Shown here in pieces: positions 7,352 through 15,669 of a DNA stretch of 24,631 nucleotides. How positions within the stretch are numbered: the first letter of the stretch is position 1; the number at the start of each line of letters is the position of its first letter. Origin of the DNA: Gammaproteobacteria bacterium UBA1119 (GTDB lineage Bacteria > Pseudomonadota > Gammaproteobacteria > Pseudomonadales > Azotimanducaceae); assembly GCA_002313255.1 (NCBI GenBank), contig DCBA01000027.1, forward strand, positions 1 through 24,631, read 5' to 3'. Under the pieces are notes generated by a model. The model saw only the letters and a program-made list of their open reading frames with translations, made no database searches and had not been told where the DNA came from. A program made the position numbers and the translations under genes.

Positions 7352-9844
7352 CTATTTCCCGCCGAACTTGTAGCGAAACCAGAAGCCGAAGCTGCGTGGC
7401 TGATTCACCGTCAATCTTTGTTGTGCGAATCGGTTATTGAAGAATAAATCGCCGTTTTCATCGGTGACGTTGTCCACATACAAAGATGCGCTCCACGTAT
7501 CGGTTTCGACTCCCGCCTGAATGTCAATAGTTCGCCAGGAACCCTGTTGAACGACCGGTGACGAAAATGAGCTCGATTCAATACCGGCCAATGAATTGAC
7601 GGACTCACCGGTGTAGGTATAGCGAAGCATAATATATGGCTCGCCGCCGAACATGGTTCGTGGCACTTGGTAGAGTACTTTCAGATTTCGTTTAACGTCG
7701 GGGACGATGGGTAGCTGGGTACCGACGGGTACCGGGATCGCACCGGGTGTATCCGCGAACAAAGTTTGCCCTTGCGACAGTTCGCCATCGTTGCGGCCCA
7801 CCGTTGCTTCAATACTCCAGTTCGCATTAGGTAACCAACTTACCCACATTTCGACACCGTCGATATCCGCCTCTGGAAAATTGACGATACCGAGGGTGAA
7901 AATCGTATCTTGAGGATCCTCGGCCTGGACCTGGATGTTTTCCCAGGTCATCTGATAGTACGAGATATTAAATCGGAGTCGGTCATCCAGCCATTCAGTT
8001 TTCGCGCCGATTTCGTGGTTAATAACGGTATCGGACTCGTAAGAAGTCAGCGTCCCTGCAGGATCGTCAAACAGATCGGACGGCGGACCGAACACTGACT
8101 GCGGTTTCGCTGAGTTGGCTCCCCCACGGCGGAAACCTTCCGAGTAGGTGGCGTAGACCAGCCCGCTCTCCCATCGGTAGGAGAAATTGACCATCGGGAC
8201 GAATCCATTTTCATCGGAGGCGCCAAGATTCCCCGGAGAGTAGCAGTAGTCGATGGCGCAGTTGGGGTTACCGCCATTCATACCGACGAGGGCACCGTTC
8301 ATAACGATGTAATCGTTTGCGACATTGTAGAAACGTCCACCTGCTTTGATCGTAAAATTTTCGGTCACGTCAACGCTGACTTCGCCGAAGAGCGCTGATT
8401 GCCGCAGGTCACTGTCATAAACACCCGAGTACCAGTTGTTGGATGCTGACTTCATTGGAACACCGACGTAGTAGCCGGCATAGTTGATGTAACTGAACGC
8501 TCCCGTGCCCGTCAGGCCCTCTACGTTTGATATAAACAATTCGTCGACTTGGCGTTTGCTATAAAAAGCGCCGACGATGGCGGACCAACGCCCGTCAGTT
8601 GGCGTGGCGTAACGCGCCTCAATCACCCAGTTGTTGGTCTGCCTCCCGTCGAAGTCGTTTGCGATGGGATCACCGCCAAAATCGTAGATTCCACCGGTGT
8701 CGTAGTAGGGATTGCCCGTGTTGAACGACCGGAAGTAGTCACCCACTTGTTGGAAGTTCTGGAGATACGAGGTGCTGTCGGCAAGATAGGTGCTCTCCCG
8801 ATCGTAATAGGCGGTGGTTAGCACAACGTCGCCGAAACTGAGGTTACCTTCCAAGGTTAATGCGATCTGGTACCACTCGTCTTCCCAGTAATCCTCGGTG
8901 TATCGGGCTTGACTGTGAGGACCAAATGTCGGGAAAACCGATGTATCGGTAAAGTGCTGTTGATTCAAGCTGACATCGCCGAATCCATCCAGCTCGTAGT
9001 ATTGGTAGATGCCGGAAAGGTCGACGGTCCAGTTCTCGCCCGCCTCAAGTCGAAGGCCCGCTCGTCCGCCGTAGTACACCGATGAGTTGACGTCGTCGTC
9101 GACCCGGTTGCTATTGGTTGACGTTTGGCCTGGCGTAGGCGTCAGGACGTTGTCGACCCATCCCGGTTCATTCGCGTAAAAACCAACGAGTCGTACGGCC
9201 GCTTTCAGGTCTGGGTAAAGGCTAGTGCCGTCTTCCAGCAGCGGGATATTGACCATACCGCTTAGATCAGTGCCTGTGCCGCCTTCGCCGATCGACCAGC
9301 CTGATACGTCCAGCCATCCCTCACTTGCAGTGGTGTCGGGTCTGTTGGTGATGATACGTAATGTGCCACATTGCGCGGCGTCACCGAAGAGTGAACCCTG
9401 CGGGCCACCTAATGCTTCGATGCGGGCGACATCGACAAGACGTGGATCGGGGTTATACCCGGCCGACGTGATCGGTTGTTCATCCAGATAAACCGACGTG
9501 GTCGCGGAGTCGCTGAAAGAAAGGCCTTGAGCCGCGCACCCTCGCATGATGACTGAATTTGCTCCCGGTTGACGCTGACTAAGTGCTAGGCCTGGGATCT
9601 GTCCAACGTAATCCTCGAAGTTATCTAACCGCTGGAGGGTGATTTCTTCATCGGTTATGGCAGTGACAGAAAGCGGCGCGTCCTGAAGTTTCAAGTCCCG
9701 CTTTGTCGCCGTAACAATGACTTCCTCAAGTCGTGCGTCGTCCGCTTCTGCTGCAGCTTGCGCACTGCCCGTACCCGCCACTGCGGCAGATATCGCCATT
9801 GAAAGATTGCGACCTGCTTTAGAATTCTTGCGATTATGTGCCAT
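7352..9844 (-). CDS. TonB-dependent outer-membrane receptor
   Basis: Predicted 830-residue receptor for energised uptake across the outer membrane. The N-terminus has a basic, hydrophobic signal peptide ending near SAQA (about residues 26-30), then a TonB-box-like stretch LEEVIVTATKR. The plug domain contains IPGLALSQRQPG, VIMRG and a GGPQGSLFGDAAQCGTLRII segment matching the family's conserved plug end. The rest is aromatic-rich beta-barrel with the late motifs EIGAKTEWLDDRLRFNISYY and a C-terminal amphipathic strand (SFGFWFRYKF) followed by GGK, so it does not end exactly on the usual aromatic residue. ATG at 9844 is preferred because GAGGA (9850-9854) sits 5 bases upstream; an in-frame ATG at 9856 lacks one. 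Ligand unknown. The plug carries two cysteines (MRGCAAQ, AAQCGT), which is uncommon. It converges on the MTHFR-like gene 21 bases away. Confidence 0.92.
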   Translation of the reverse strand: MAHNRKNSKAGRNLSMAISAAVAGTGSAQAAAEADDARLEEVIVTATKRDLKLQDAPLSVTAITDEEITLQRLDNFEDYVGQIPGLALSQRQPGANSVIMRGCAAQGLSFSDSATTSVYLDEQPITSAGYNPDPRLVDVARIEALGGPQGSLFGDAAQCGTLRIITNRPDTTASEGWLDVSGWSIGEGGTGTDLSGMVNIPLLEDGTSLYPDLKAAVRLVGFYANEPGWVDNVLTPTPGQTSTNSNRVDDDVNSSVYYGGRAGLRLEAGENWTVDLSGIYQYYELDGFGDVSLNQQHFTDTSVFPTFGPHSQARYTEDYWEDEWYQIALTLEGNLSFGDVVLTTAYYDRESTYLADSTSYLQNFQQVGDYFRSFNTGNPYYDTGGIYDFGGDPIANDFDGRQTNNWVIEARYATPTDGRWSAIVGAFYSKRQVDELFISNVEGLTGTGAFSYINYAGYYVGVPMKSASNNWYSGVYDSDLRQSALFGEVSVDVTENFTIKAGGRFYNVANDYIVMNGALVGMNGGNPNCAIDYCYSPGNLGASDENGFVPMVNFSYRWESGLVYATYSEGFRRGGANSAKPQSVFGPPSDLFDDPAGTLTSYESDTVINHEIGAKTEWLDDRLRFNISYYQMTWENIQVQAEDPQDTIFTLGIVNFPEADIDGVEMWVSWLPNANWSIEATVGRNDGELSQGQTLFADTPGAIPVPVGTQLPIVPDVKRNLKVLYQVPRTMFGGEPYIMLRYTYTGESVNSLAGIESSSFSSPVVQQGSWRTIDIQAGVETDTWSASLYVDNVTDENGDLFFNNRFAQQRLTVNQPRSFGFWFRYKFGGK

Positions 9845-10077
9845 CACATTCCTCATTTAAGTCCGATGACTGTCGTGTCGGATAAATAGGTTTGGATAGT
9901 ACTGCAAAACCGCGCGTAGAATTTCCATACCTATAGGGCAGTAACGTCACTCAAGTAGCGCTCAAAATAAAGTGACTAGATCCAACAGTTAGTTACTAAT
10001 TCCGTACCATCGCTTCTAGTTCTTGATAGTGGTGGGAGTATGCTTGTCACCTCGCTAGTTGTCTCGAAATACATGCT
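9845..10077. promoter_or_regulatory. Divergent intergenic control region (receptor / propeller-like gene)
   Basis: The longest non-coding stretch in the window, 233 bases between divergent genes, so it should carry promoters for both. On the minus strand TTGCAG followed 17 bases later by TATCCG is a weak promoter candidate for the receptor. There is a short inverted repeat TCCGA/TCGGA (about 9872-9891) and a 6-bp one, gtcact (9946-9951) with agtgac (9971-9976). No ribosome-binding site is evident before the GTG at 10078. None of these is strong. Confidence 0.35.
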
Positions 10078-11013
10078 GTGACTACGCTCGTTGCAACGTC
10101 CGTCGTTCGTGGCAGCCGCCAAGGCGAGAGCCATGGCGGGGTTTACTTGATTGATTTGGCGAACGAGCGCGTGTTGCAGACGGTCGATTGGGATTCGGTG
10201 GATATCGATTGGCAGGGTCGCGGATGGGATCGTGGTCTTCGCGGCATCGGGTTTGACGGGGACAGGGTGTTTATCGCTGCGAGTGACGAGCTGTTCGTTT
10301 ATGACCAAACGTTCCAACAGATTACATCGTATCGTTGCCCCTACCTAAAACACTGTCATGAGATCAGCTGCTACGAGCGACGACTGTATCTCACCTCCAC
10401 GGGATTCGACTCCATCCTTGGGTTTGATTTGGAAAGGAATCGGTTCAGCTGGGGACTCAGCGTATCCAAGGATAAAAAAGGCCTTCGCGCCGTTCCGTTT
10501 GATCCAGAAAGTCGTCATGGCCCACCTTTGCGTAACGAACTCCATATCAACAGCGTCTTTTGCGAGAGTCGGGCCATGTACATAAGCGGCCTACGCACTG
10601 CCGGTTTACATGCGTACACCGGGCGACACATTAATCAAGTGGCGACATTGCCCGATGGAACCCACAACGCGCGACCGTATAGGAACGGTATTTTATTCAA
10701 CGATACGCAAAAGAATGTGGTTCGTTTTGTTCCCCAACAAGGCAAGCAAGGCGTATTTAACCTACCGGTCTATAACCCGGCGCTGCTCACACATACCGAG
10801 CTCGATGACTCCCGTGTTGCGCGCCAGGCCTTTGGTCGAGGCCTCTGTGTGATTAGCCATAGCCTGGTTGCGGGTGGATCGTCTCCTTCGACGGTCACGC
10901 TATATGACATCGATCAGATGAAAACAACGCTGTCGTTGAATCTATCGCTTGATATCAGGAACGCGATTCACGGTTTAGAGGCGTGGCCTTTTCCAGGGTT
11001 ACCGGACGATTAA
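10078..11013 (+). CDS. Beta-propeller-like protein of unknown function, possibly DUF4915/TIGR03032-like
   Basis: Predicted 311-residue protein from GTG at 10078; an upstream ATG is immediately closed. It has no signal peptide or membrane segment. The sequence reads as repeated short beta-rich units with recurring patterns: GGVYLIDLANERVLQTVDW, GDRVFIAASDELFVYD, ERRLYLTSTGFDSILGFDL, SRAMYISGLRTAGLHAY and STVTLYDIDQMKT, consistent with propeller blades. The order of a histidine-containing HEISC segment followed by LHINSVF resembles the DUF4915 (TIGR03032) family as I remember it, but that link is weak. It diverges from the receptor and converges on the TPR-sulfotransferase with no spacer between the stop codons. 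Function unknown; it may bind or act on the same molecule as its neighbours. Confidence 0.75.
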   Translation: MTTLVATSVVRGSRQGESHGGVYLIDLANERVLQTVDWDSVDIDWQGRGWDRGLRGIGFDGDRVFIAASDELFVYDQTFQQITSYRCPYLKHCHEISCYERRLYLTSTGFDSILGFDLERNRFSWGLSVSKDKKGLRAVPFDPESRHGPPLRNELHINSVFCESRAMYISGLRTAGLHAYTGRHINQVATLPDGTHNARPYRNGILFNDTQKNVVRFVPQQGKQGVFNLPVYNPALLTHTELDDSRVARQAFGRGLCVISHSLVAGGSSPSTVTLYDIDQMKTTLSLNLSLDIRNAIHGLEAWPFPGLPDD

Positions 11014-13059
11014 TTAAACGACACTCGATGCCGAATCATCTTGATTAATGGATTCGTATTGTTTGTAGTTGGGTAGGACGGGTTTCAGCACGTCAATTAA
11101 TTGGCCTAGATGCGCTTCGTAATTACGCCAGAAATGAATGGATTTGGAGTAAATGGGCTGGCGCACTTGTTCGGAACTGGCGGTTCGTATGGGTCGCTCG
11201 GTTTCGTGGAATCGGACACAGGCGTCCTCCCACGGCAATTCGCAGTAAGCAAGAAGCCGACGTACCTGGCCCTCTAAATCTGTCACCACATCTTCGTATT
11301 GGACCGTCAGGACGCGATCCGGGAGCACCTGATGCCAGTGATCCATCATGCGTTGATACTGAAGAAAGTACTCTCCGATTTCGATCAGGTCGTAGACGAA
11401 CGTCTGTCCTTTAGCAAAGAGTTGGCGATAACAGCTCAAGGTTGAATCCAATGGATATCGTCGCGCGTCAATGATCTTGGCGTTTGGCAGAAGCAGATGG
11501 ATCAGCCCGATGGACGGAAAGTTGTTCGGGTTCTTGTCGATAAAGTGTGGTTTATCAGTCTGTCGATGGGCGTTGGCTTGGTTGAGGTAGTCTTGTCCCA
11601 GCGCAGGGAAATTGGTGTCTCGTAGTTCTCGCGCGGCAAAAGGATAATTTACACCGTCGGCGCGATTTCGATTAAGAGACGTAGCAACTCGTCCGATGTA
11701 GGGCAGTTCCGATGTCCCCTCGACCAAGCTGTGACTGGCCAGTATCTGTTCGATCAGCGTCGATCCTGAGCGCGGTAATCCAACGATAAAAATTGGTGCA
11801 ACACTTGGATTGCCTAAGCCCGTGTTGCCTCGCAAGAACGGTTCGTCAAATACCTGGATGATTTCGTCGTTGCTTACCTCGGTTTGCACCGGGTCATAGT
11901 GTTCCAGCGATCGTTGCTTGCCGTTGCCCTGCTGGTAGTAGTTCCAGGCCTGATCAAAGCGACCACTGTCTTCATTGACTTTAGCTAGCGCGAAGAGAAA
12001 GTTAACCGCGGACTGATCTGTCAAACCTTCGTTGTCTTCTAACGACGATTCCATTGCCCGGATATCGTCCTTCGAGAGCTCGTAAGTTTTGAGGTTGGCG
12101 AGGCTCCAGTAGCTTTCCCCGTTGTTAGGCCGAGCCTTAATGCTCTCACGATAAGCCTCAATGGCCTCGGCCTGATGACCAACCGTTTTCAGCGTGTGTC
12201 CAAACCCGAGCCAGGCGCCGGCATGTTGCGGTTTTAACTCGAGTACGCGTCGATACGAATCCAGCGCCTGGTAAGTTTGACCCGCGGGTGATCGGGTCGA
12301 CGCCAACATAAAGTGCGATCGACTGCTGTTGGGTTCTAGCTCGACGGCGCTCTCAAAGCACTCGATGGCTTCCGCGTATCGATGCTGTTCATGAAGAATT
12401 CCACCCAGATCGAGCAGAGCAAGGTAGAAGTCCGGGGCCGATGCGATTGCTTTTCTAAGCAACGGCTCGGCTTCGTCACTGTCGTGCCTGTTTGCGACGA
12501 TCCCGGCCAATAACCGCATCGCGTCGACGTTATTCGGATCGACCCGCAACAAGTCTCGGTACGCGCGTTCGGCTTCTTCGGTACGCCCGGCTTTGTGGTG
12601 TTCTGCGGCAAGGGCGAGTTGTTTACGTTGTGGGTCGAGTTCAAACGACGCTTCAAATGCGACGTCGGATTCTGTGCCCTTGCCGATCGCAGCTAGAGCG
12701 CGACCGAGCGTGTAGAACGCTGGTTCGGACTGAGGATCCAGTCGTGTGGCGGTCTCCAGCACCTCGACGGCTTCAGTTGGTCGTCCCGTCTCAAAAAGCA
12801 GAAAGCCAAGATCTTCGTGCGGTTTCGCAAAATTTGGGGCGAGTTCAATGGCTCGGCGCAGGTATTTTTCCGCTAAGCCCATCTCGCGTGACTTCAGCAA
12901 CATGGCGCCTAGTAGTGCGGTCATATTGACGTCGTCGGCATCTGTTTTGAGGGCGTCGCGACAAATGCGCATGGCAGCGCCAATCTGTCCCGAATTGATT
13001 AAGTCGATTGCCTGGTTAAGGTTCGCTTTTGGCGAGGATGGTTGTTCGTCGATTGCCAT
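11014..13059 (-). CDS. TPR-repeat sulfotransferase family protein
   Basis: Predicted 681-residue two-part protein. Residues about 10-350 are tandem tetratricopeptide repeats, with recurring signatures such as EAVEVLETATRLDPQSEPAF, EAERAYRDLLRVDPNNVDA and EAIECFESAVELEPNSSRS. From about residue 415 there is a sulfotransferase domain: a PAPS 5'-phosphosulfate loop FIVGLPRSGSTLIEQILASH, then EGTSELPYIG carrying a possible catalytic glutamate, then NAKIIDARRYPLDSTLSCYR resembling the 3'-phosphate site. The domain is of the Sulfotransfer_3/tyrosylprotein-sulfotransferase-like kind, in which TPR arms commonly bind a protein or peptide. There is no signal peptide, so it is likely cytoplasmic. ATG at 13059. 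It is flanked by a divergent hydroxylase and a convergent propeller-like protein. Substrate unknown. Confidence 0.9.
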   Translation of the reverse strand: MAIDEQPSSPKANLNQAIDLINSGQIGAAMRICRDALKTDADDVNMTALLGAMLLKSREMGLAEKYLRRAIELAPNFAKPHEDLGFLLFETGRPTEAVEVLETATRLDPQSEPAFYTLGRALAAIGKGTESDVAFEASFELDPQRKQLALAAEHHKAGRTEEAERAYRDLLRVDPNNVDAMRLLAGIVANRHDSDEAEPLLRKAIASAPDFYLALLDLGGILHEQHRYAEAIECFESAVELEPNSSRSHFMLASTRSPAGQTYQALDSYRRVLELKPQHAGAWLGFGHTLKTVGHQAEAIEAYRESIKARPNNGESYWSLANLKTYELSKDDIRAMESSLEDNEGLTDQSAVNFLFALAKVNEDSGRFDQAWNYYQQGNGKQRSLEHYDPVQTEVSNDEIIQVFDEPFLRGNTGLGNPSVAPIFIVGLPRSGSTLIEQILASHSLVEGTSELPYIGRVATSLNRNRADGVNYPFAARELRDTNFPALGQDYLNQANAHRQTDKPHFIDKNPNNFPSIGLIHLLLPNAKIIDARRYPLDSTLSCYRQLFAKGQTFVYDLIEIGEYFLQYQRMMDHWHQVLPDRVLTVQYEDVVTDLEGQVRRLLAYCELPWEDACVRFHETERPIRTASSEQVRQPIYSKSIHFWRNYEAHLGQLIDVLKPVLPNYKQYESINQDDSASSVV

Positions 13060-13193
13060 TTGCTATGGGTCGATTATGAGCTTCCCGCAGACGGTTTCGA
13101 TACAGGTAGCAATACCATATTTGTCGGTTGCGCAGAAATCGCCGTCTCTACCGGGCTTTTTTCGGTCGGGTCGGTTTGATATACGATACGAAA
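13060..13193. promoter_or_regulatory. Divergent intergenic region (sulfotransferase / hydroxylase)
   Basis: 134 bases between divergent genes. A TATACG hexamer (13180-13185) lies only 8 bases before the hydroxylase ATG and no ribosome-binding site is visible, which would fit a leaderless or very short-leader transcript; no good -35 accompanies it. No strong operator-like repeat was found. Confidence 0.25.
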
Positions 13194-13778
13194 ATGGATA
13201 TCGAAGAGACATTAAAAGACCTAGGACCGGTGGAGATCGGACGCTTGAGAGAAGCCGTTATTGGATTGGGTCCGGCAGATTGGTCAGCGCAACGAATTAG
13301 GCAGAACGAATACGAGGTGCACAGGCAAACAGAGTCCGTTGTCCTCGTCTTTACCGATGGCTCAGGCTGGCCCGAATTGGAAGTCAAAAAAGAACAGGGT
13401 TGGGACCTTTTGGCAGACACTGCAGTACCCGTCATGCATGGCATATTGGCTGCGCATTATCCGGCCGGTGGTACCATCATTCGGTCCATGGTGGCAAAGC
13501 TACCCGCAGGAAACATCATCAAACCCCACGTTGATCGGCACCCTTCGTTCCACGCTGGACACCGTATTCATGTTCCTGTTACGACCAACCCAAGAGTCAG
13601 GTTTATGATCGATGGACGGCCCCACCAGTTGGCCGTCGGTCGGGCCTATGAGGTGAACAATCAAAAAAACCACAGCGTTATGAATAAAGGGACCGAAGAC
13701 CGGATCACCTTCATATTCGACTACCTACCGCCCGAGGTTATCGCCCGGCGCCCAACAGCCCTTCGAGACGAGCACTAG
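13194..13778 (+). CDS. Aspartyl/asparaginyl beta-hydroxylase-family Fe(II)/2-oxoglutarate dioxygenase
   Basis: Predicted 194-residue double-stranded beta-helix oxygenase. The iron-site pattern is visible: H112 and D114 in PHVDRH, then H160 in NHSVMN, with R170 (EDRITFIFDY) placed to hold 2-oxoglutarate. IHVPV, RFMIDG and AYEVNN between them are typical of the beta-hydroxylase family. Such enzymes hydroxylate aspartyl/asparaginyl side chains of proteins or peptides, or free amino acids. The frame is open upstream to 13128, but the extra 22 residues are basic and unlike the family, so ATG at 13194 is preferred. It diverges from the TPR-sulfotransferase and ends 47 bases from the convergent agmatine-deiminase-like gene. 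Substrate unknown; shared action with the sulfotransferase on one target is a hypothesis. Confidence 0.85.
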   Translation: MDIEETLKDLGPVEIGRLREAVIGLGPADWSAQRIRQNEYEVHRQTESVVLVFTDGSGWPELEVKKEQGWDLLADTAVPVMHGILAAHYPAGGTIIRSMVAKLPAGNIIKPHVDRHPSFHAGHRIHVPVTTNPRVRFMIDGRPHQLAVGRAYEVNNQKNHSVMNKGTEDRITFIFDYLPPEVIARRPTALRDEH

Positions 13779-13825
13779 CGGTATTTTGGAACGGGATAAC
13801 CTGAGGGAGTGTTTACCGAACCTCG

Positions 13826-14845
13826 CTAATCTGAGGGTGCGCTTTTTGGCTGTTGCTGGGTAATGCAGTGGATACAACCTCCGCCCTTAGTAAGTTCAAG
13901 CGCAGGCAGTTGCACAATCGCCCGGTCAGGGAAAGCGGCTGCGACCGCCTCGAGTGCTGGCTGATCCATCGGGTCGTTGAATTCGGGTAAAACGACACCT
14001 CCGTTGGCGATATAGAAATTGATGTAGGAAAGTGGTAATCGCTCGCCACGGTACTCTTGTCGCGCGGGTTGCTGAATCTCAATGATCTCGAGGAGATTTC
14101 CGTTGGCGGTGGTTTTGCTGAGCGCGTCAATATTTCGACGCAGACGCGCGTAATTCGGATCTTCCGGGTCCGATTCAGAAAGGGCCAGAGCGACGCCGTG
14201 GTCTGAGAAACAGGCCAGATTATCGACGTGACCGTCGGTATCGTCGTACTCCAGGGCGTGATCTAGCCACACCACCTTCTCGACGCCTAGATATTCGGCG
14301 AACAAACGCTCCGCGTCCAATCGCGTTAAGCCCGGATTTCGGTTGTTATTGAGCACGACATTTTCCGTGGTCAGCAACAACCCGTCGCCGTTACTGTGAA
14401 TGGCACCACCTTCGAGAAAGATTGAAGTTGGAACGTTGGTGGCTCCACATAAGTCGTTGATAACGCGCGCAATCGTTGCGTCCGTTTGATGTGCGGAGTC
14501 TGGGTCACCCCAGCAGTTAAATTGCCAGTCGACGCCACCCAGTTGCCCGGATTCATTCAGTACGAAGGTCGGGCCAATATCGCGTAGCCAGGCATCGTCG
14601 AGCACCTGTTCGATCACTTCAACGTTGGTACTGCATTGGCGTGTTGCGTCGCCGACTGTCTCGGTGGTTGCCAACAGCATGACCGGCTCGAACTCGGCAA
14701 TTGCGCTAGCGACGTTTGCGTACTGACTGCGCATGGCGTCAAGGTTGGGATAGATGTTGCGCCGCTGTTCCGGGGGCCATGCCATCCAGCAGCATTCGTG
14801 CTCTTTCCACTCTCCCGGCATGAAGACAACGTTCGAGCACCTCAT
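13826..14845 (-). CDS. aguA: Agmatine deiminase family protein
   Basis: Predicted 339-residue pentein-fold hydrolase of the agmatine-deiminase/porphyromonas-type PAD family, which converts agmatine to N-carbamoylputrescine and ammonia. Motifs in order: PGEWKEHECCWMAWP (about 10-24), DAWLRDIGPTF with R88 and D89, LEGGAIHSNGDG (E145, H150), DTDGHVDN (catalytic-type H206) and GGGCIHCITQQQ with catalytic C327. In most agmatine deiminases the first cysteine of that last motif is Asn (GGGNIHC), a small deviation. Length is slightly short of typical (about 345-370). ATG at 14845 overlaps the stop of the upstream permease gene (ATGA), making it the last gene of the transporter operon and implying that an imported compound is its substrate. 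No N-carbamoylputrescine amidase (AguB) is in the window. Confidence 0.88.
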   Translation of the reverse strand: MRCSNVVFMPGEWKEHECCWMAWPPEQRRNIYPNLDAMRSQYANVASAIAEFEPVMLLATTETVGDATRQCSTNVEVIEQVLDDAWLRDIGPTFVLNESGQLGGVDWQFNCWGDPDSAHQTDATIARVINDLCGATNVPTSIFLEGGAIHSNGDGLLLTTENVVLNNNRNPGLTRLDAERLFAEYLGVEKVVWLDHALEYDDTDGHVDNLACFSDHGVALALSESDPEDPNYARLRRNIDALSKTTANGNLLEIIEIQQPARQEYRGERLPLSYINFYIANGGVVLPEFNDPMDQPALEAVAAAFPDRAIVQLPALELTKGGGCIHCITQQQPKSAPSD

Positions 14846-15669
14846 CGCGTCGCCTTATATTCCGTAATCCTGGCCCTTTCCCTCCGTTGCATGACGAACC
14901 CGGCGATGACGACGCCGATGCCGACGACGGTGATAATCAAAGTAGCCAGCGCATTGATATCAGGCGCAACGCCCAACCTAACCTTAGAAAAAATGACCAT
15001 GGGTAGCGTGCTTGCACCCGGACCAGAAACGAAACTGGCGATCACCAGATCGTCCAACGACAAGGTGAACGCGAGCAGCCATCCCGCGACCATCGCGGGA
15101 GCGATGAGCGGTAGTGTGATGTCAATGGCTACCCGGTAGGGTCGTCCACCGAGGTCCATGGCGGCTTCCTCTAGCGATTTATCCACCGTCGACAACCTCG
15201 ACTGCACGATCACCGCAACGAACGCCATCGAGAAGGTGATGTGGGCAATGATGATTGTCATGGTCCCCCTGCTTTCGGGCCACCCGATTAATTGTTCGGT
15301 ACTAACAAACACCAACAACAACGAAAGTCCGGTAATGACTTCTGGCATGATCAAAGGGGCTGCGATCAGTCCGGTAAATAACAGTCGGCCTTTAAACCTT
15401 CCCATGTGCGTCATTGACAACCCCGCTAACGTGCCGAGGACCGTGGCGATCGTCGCACTGATCAAAGCGATCTGAAGACTCAATAGGGCGGCGTCGATGA
15501 CTTGCGCGTTGTTGAATAGCGATGAGTACCAACGCAGTGAGAAACCATTCCACACGGACTGGATCCTCGAGTCATTGAAGGAATAGACCATCAGGATCAC
15601 GATCGGCAAATACAAAAAGGCATAGCCAAATGCCAGAGTCGTGAACAAGAATGTGGACCGTTGCCTCAT
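14842..15669 (-). CDS. potI: Polyamine ABC transporter permease, PotI/PotC-like
   Basis: Predicted 275-residue inner-membrane permease, the second of a pair. It opens with a hydrophobic span (residues about 8-30) and has about six segments. The EAA-loop that docks on the ATPase is clear: LEEAAMDLGGRPYRVAIDITLPLIAPA, followed by LDDLVIASFVSGPGASTLPM, which is characteristic of the PotC/PotI group. Length fits. ATG at 15669 overlaps the stop of the first permease by 4 bases (ATGA) and its own stop overlaps the agmatine deiminase start. Family and context (a PotF-like binding protein and polyamine enzymes) support putrescine or spermidine as substrate. It could in principle serve another cationic amine. 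Confidence 0.9.
   Translation of the reverse strand: MRQRSTFLFTTLAFGYAFLYLPIVILMVYSFNDSRIQSVWNGFSLRWYSSLFNNAQVIDAALLSLQIALISATIATVLGTLAGLSMTHMGRFKGRLLFTGLIAAPLIMPEVITGLSLLLVFVSTEQLIGWPESRGTMTIIIAHITFSMAFVAVIVQSRLSTVDKSLEEAAMDLGGRPYRVAIDITLPLIAPAMVAGWLLAFTLSLDDLVIASFVSGPGASTLPMVIFSKVRLGVAPDINALATLIITVVGIGVVIAGFVMQRRERARITEYKATR

Noticed and set aside
13128..13193. N-terminal extension of the hydroxylase gene
   Set aside because: The added 22 residues are basic and unlike the family, and there is no ribosome-binding site; ATG at 13194 is the natural start.
12492..13300. Overlapping plus-strand frames of 145 and 184 codons
   Set aside because: They run across the TPR-sulfotransferase N-terminus and the divergent gap; the TPR periodicity on the other strand is unmistakable.
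14636..15139. 167-codon plus-strand open frame
   Set aside because: It straddles the agmatine deiminase and PotI-like genes on the opposite strand, both with conserved motifs; a compositional shadow.
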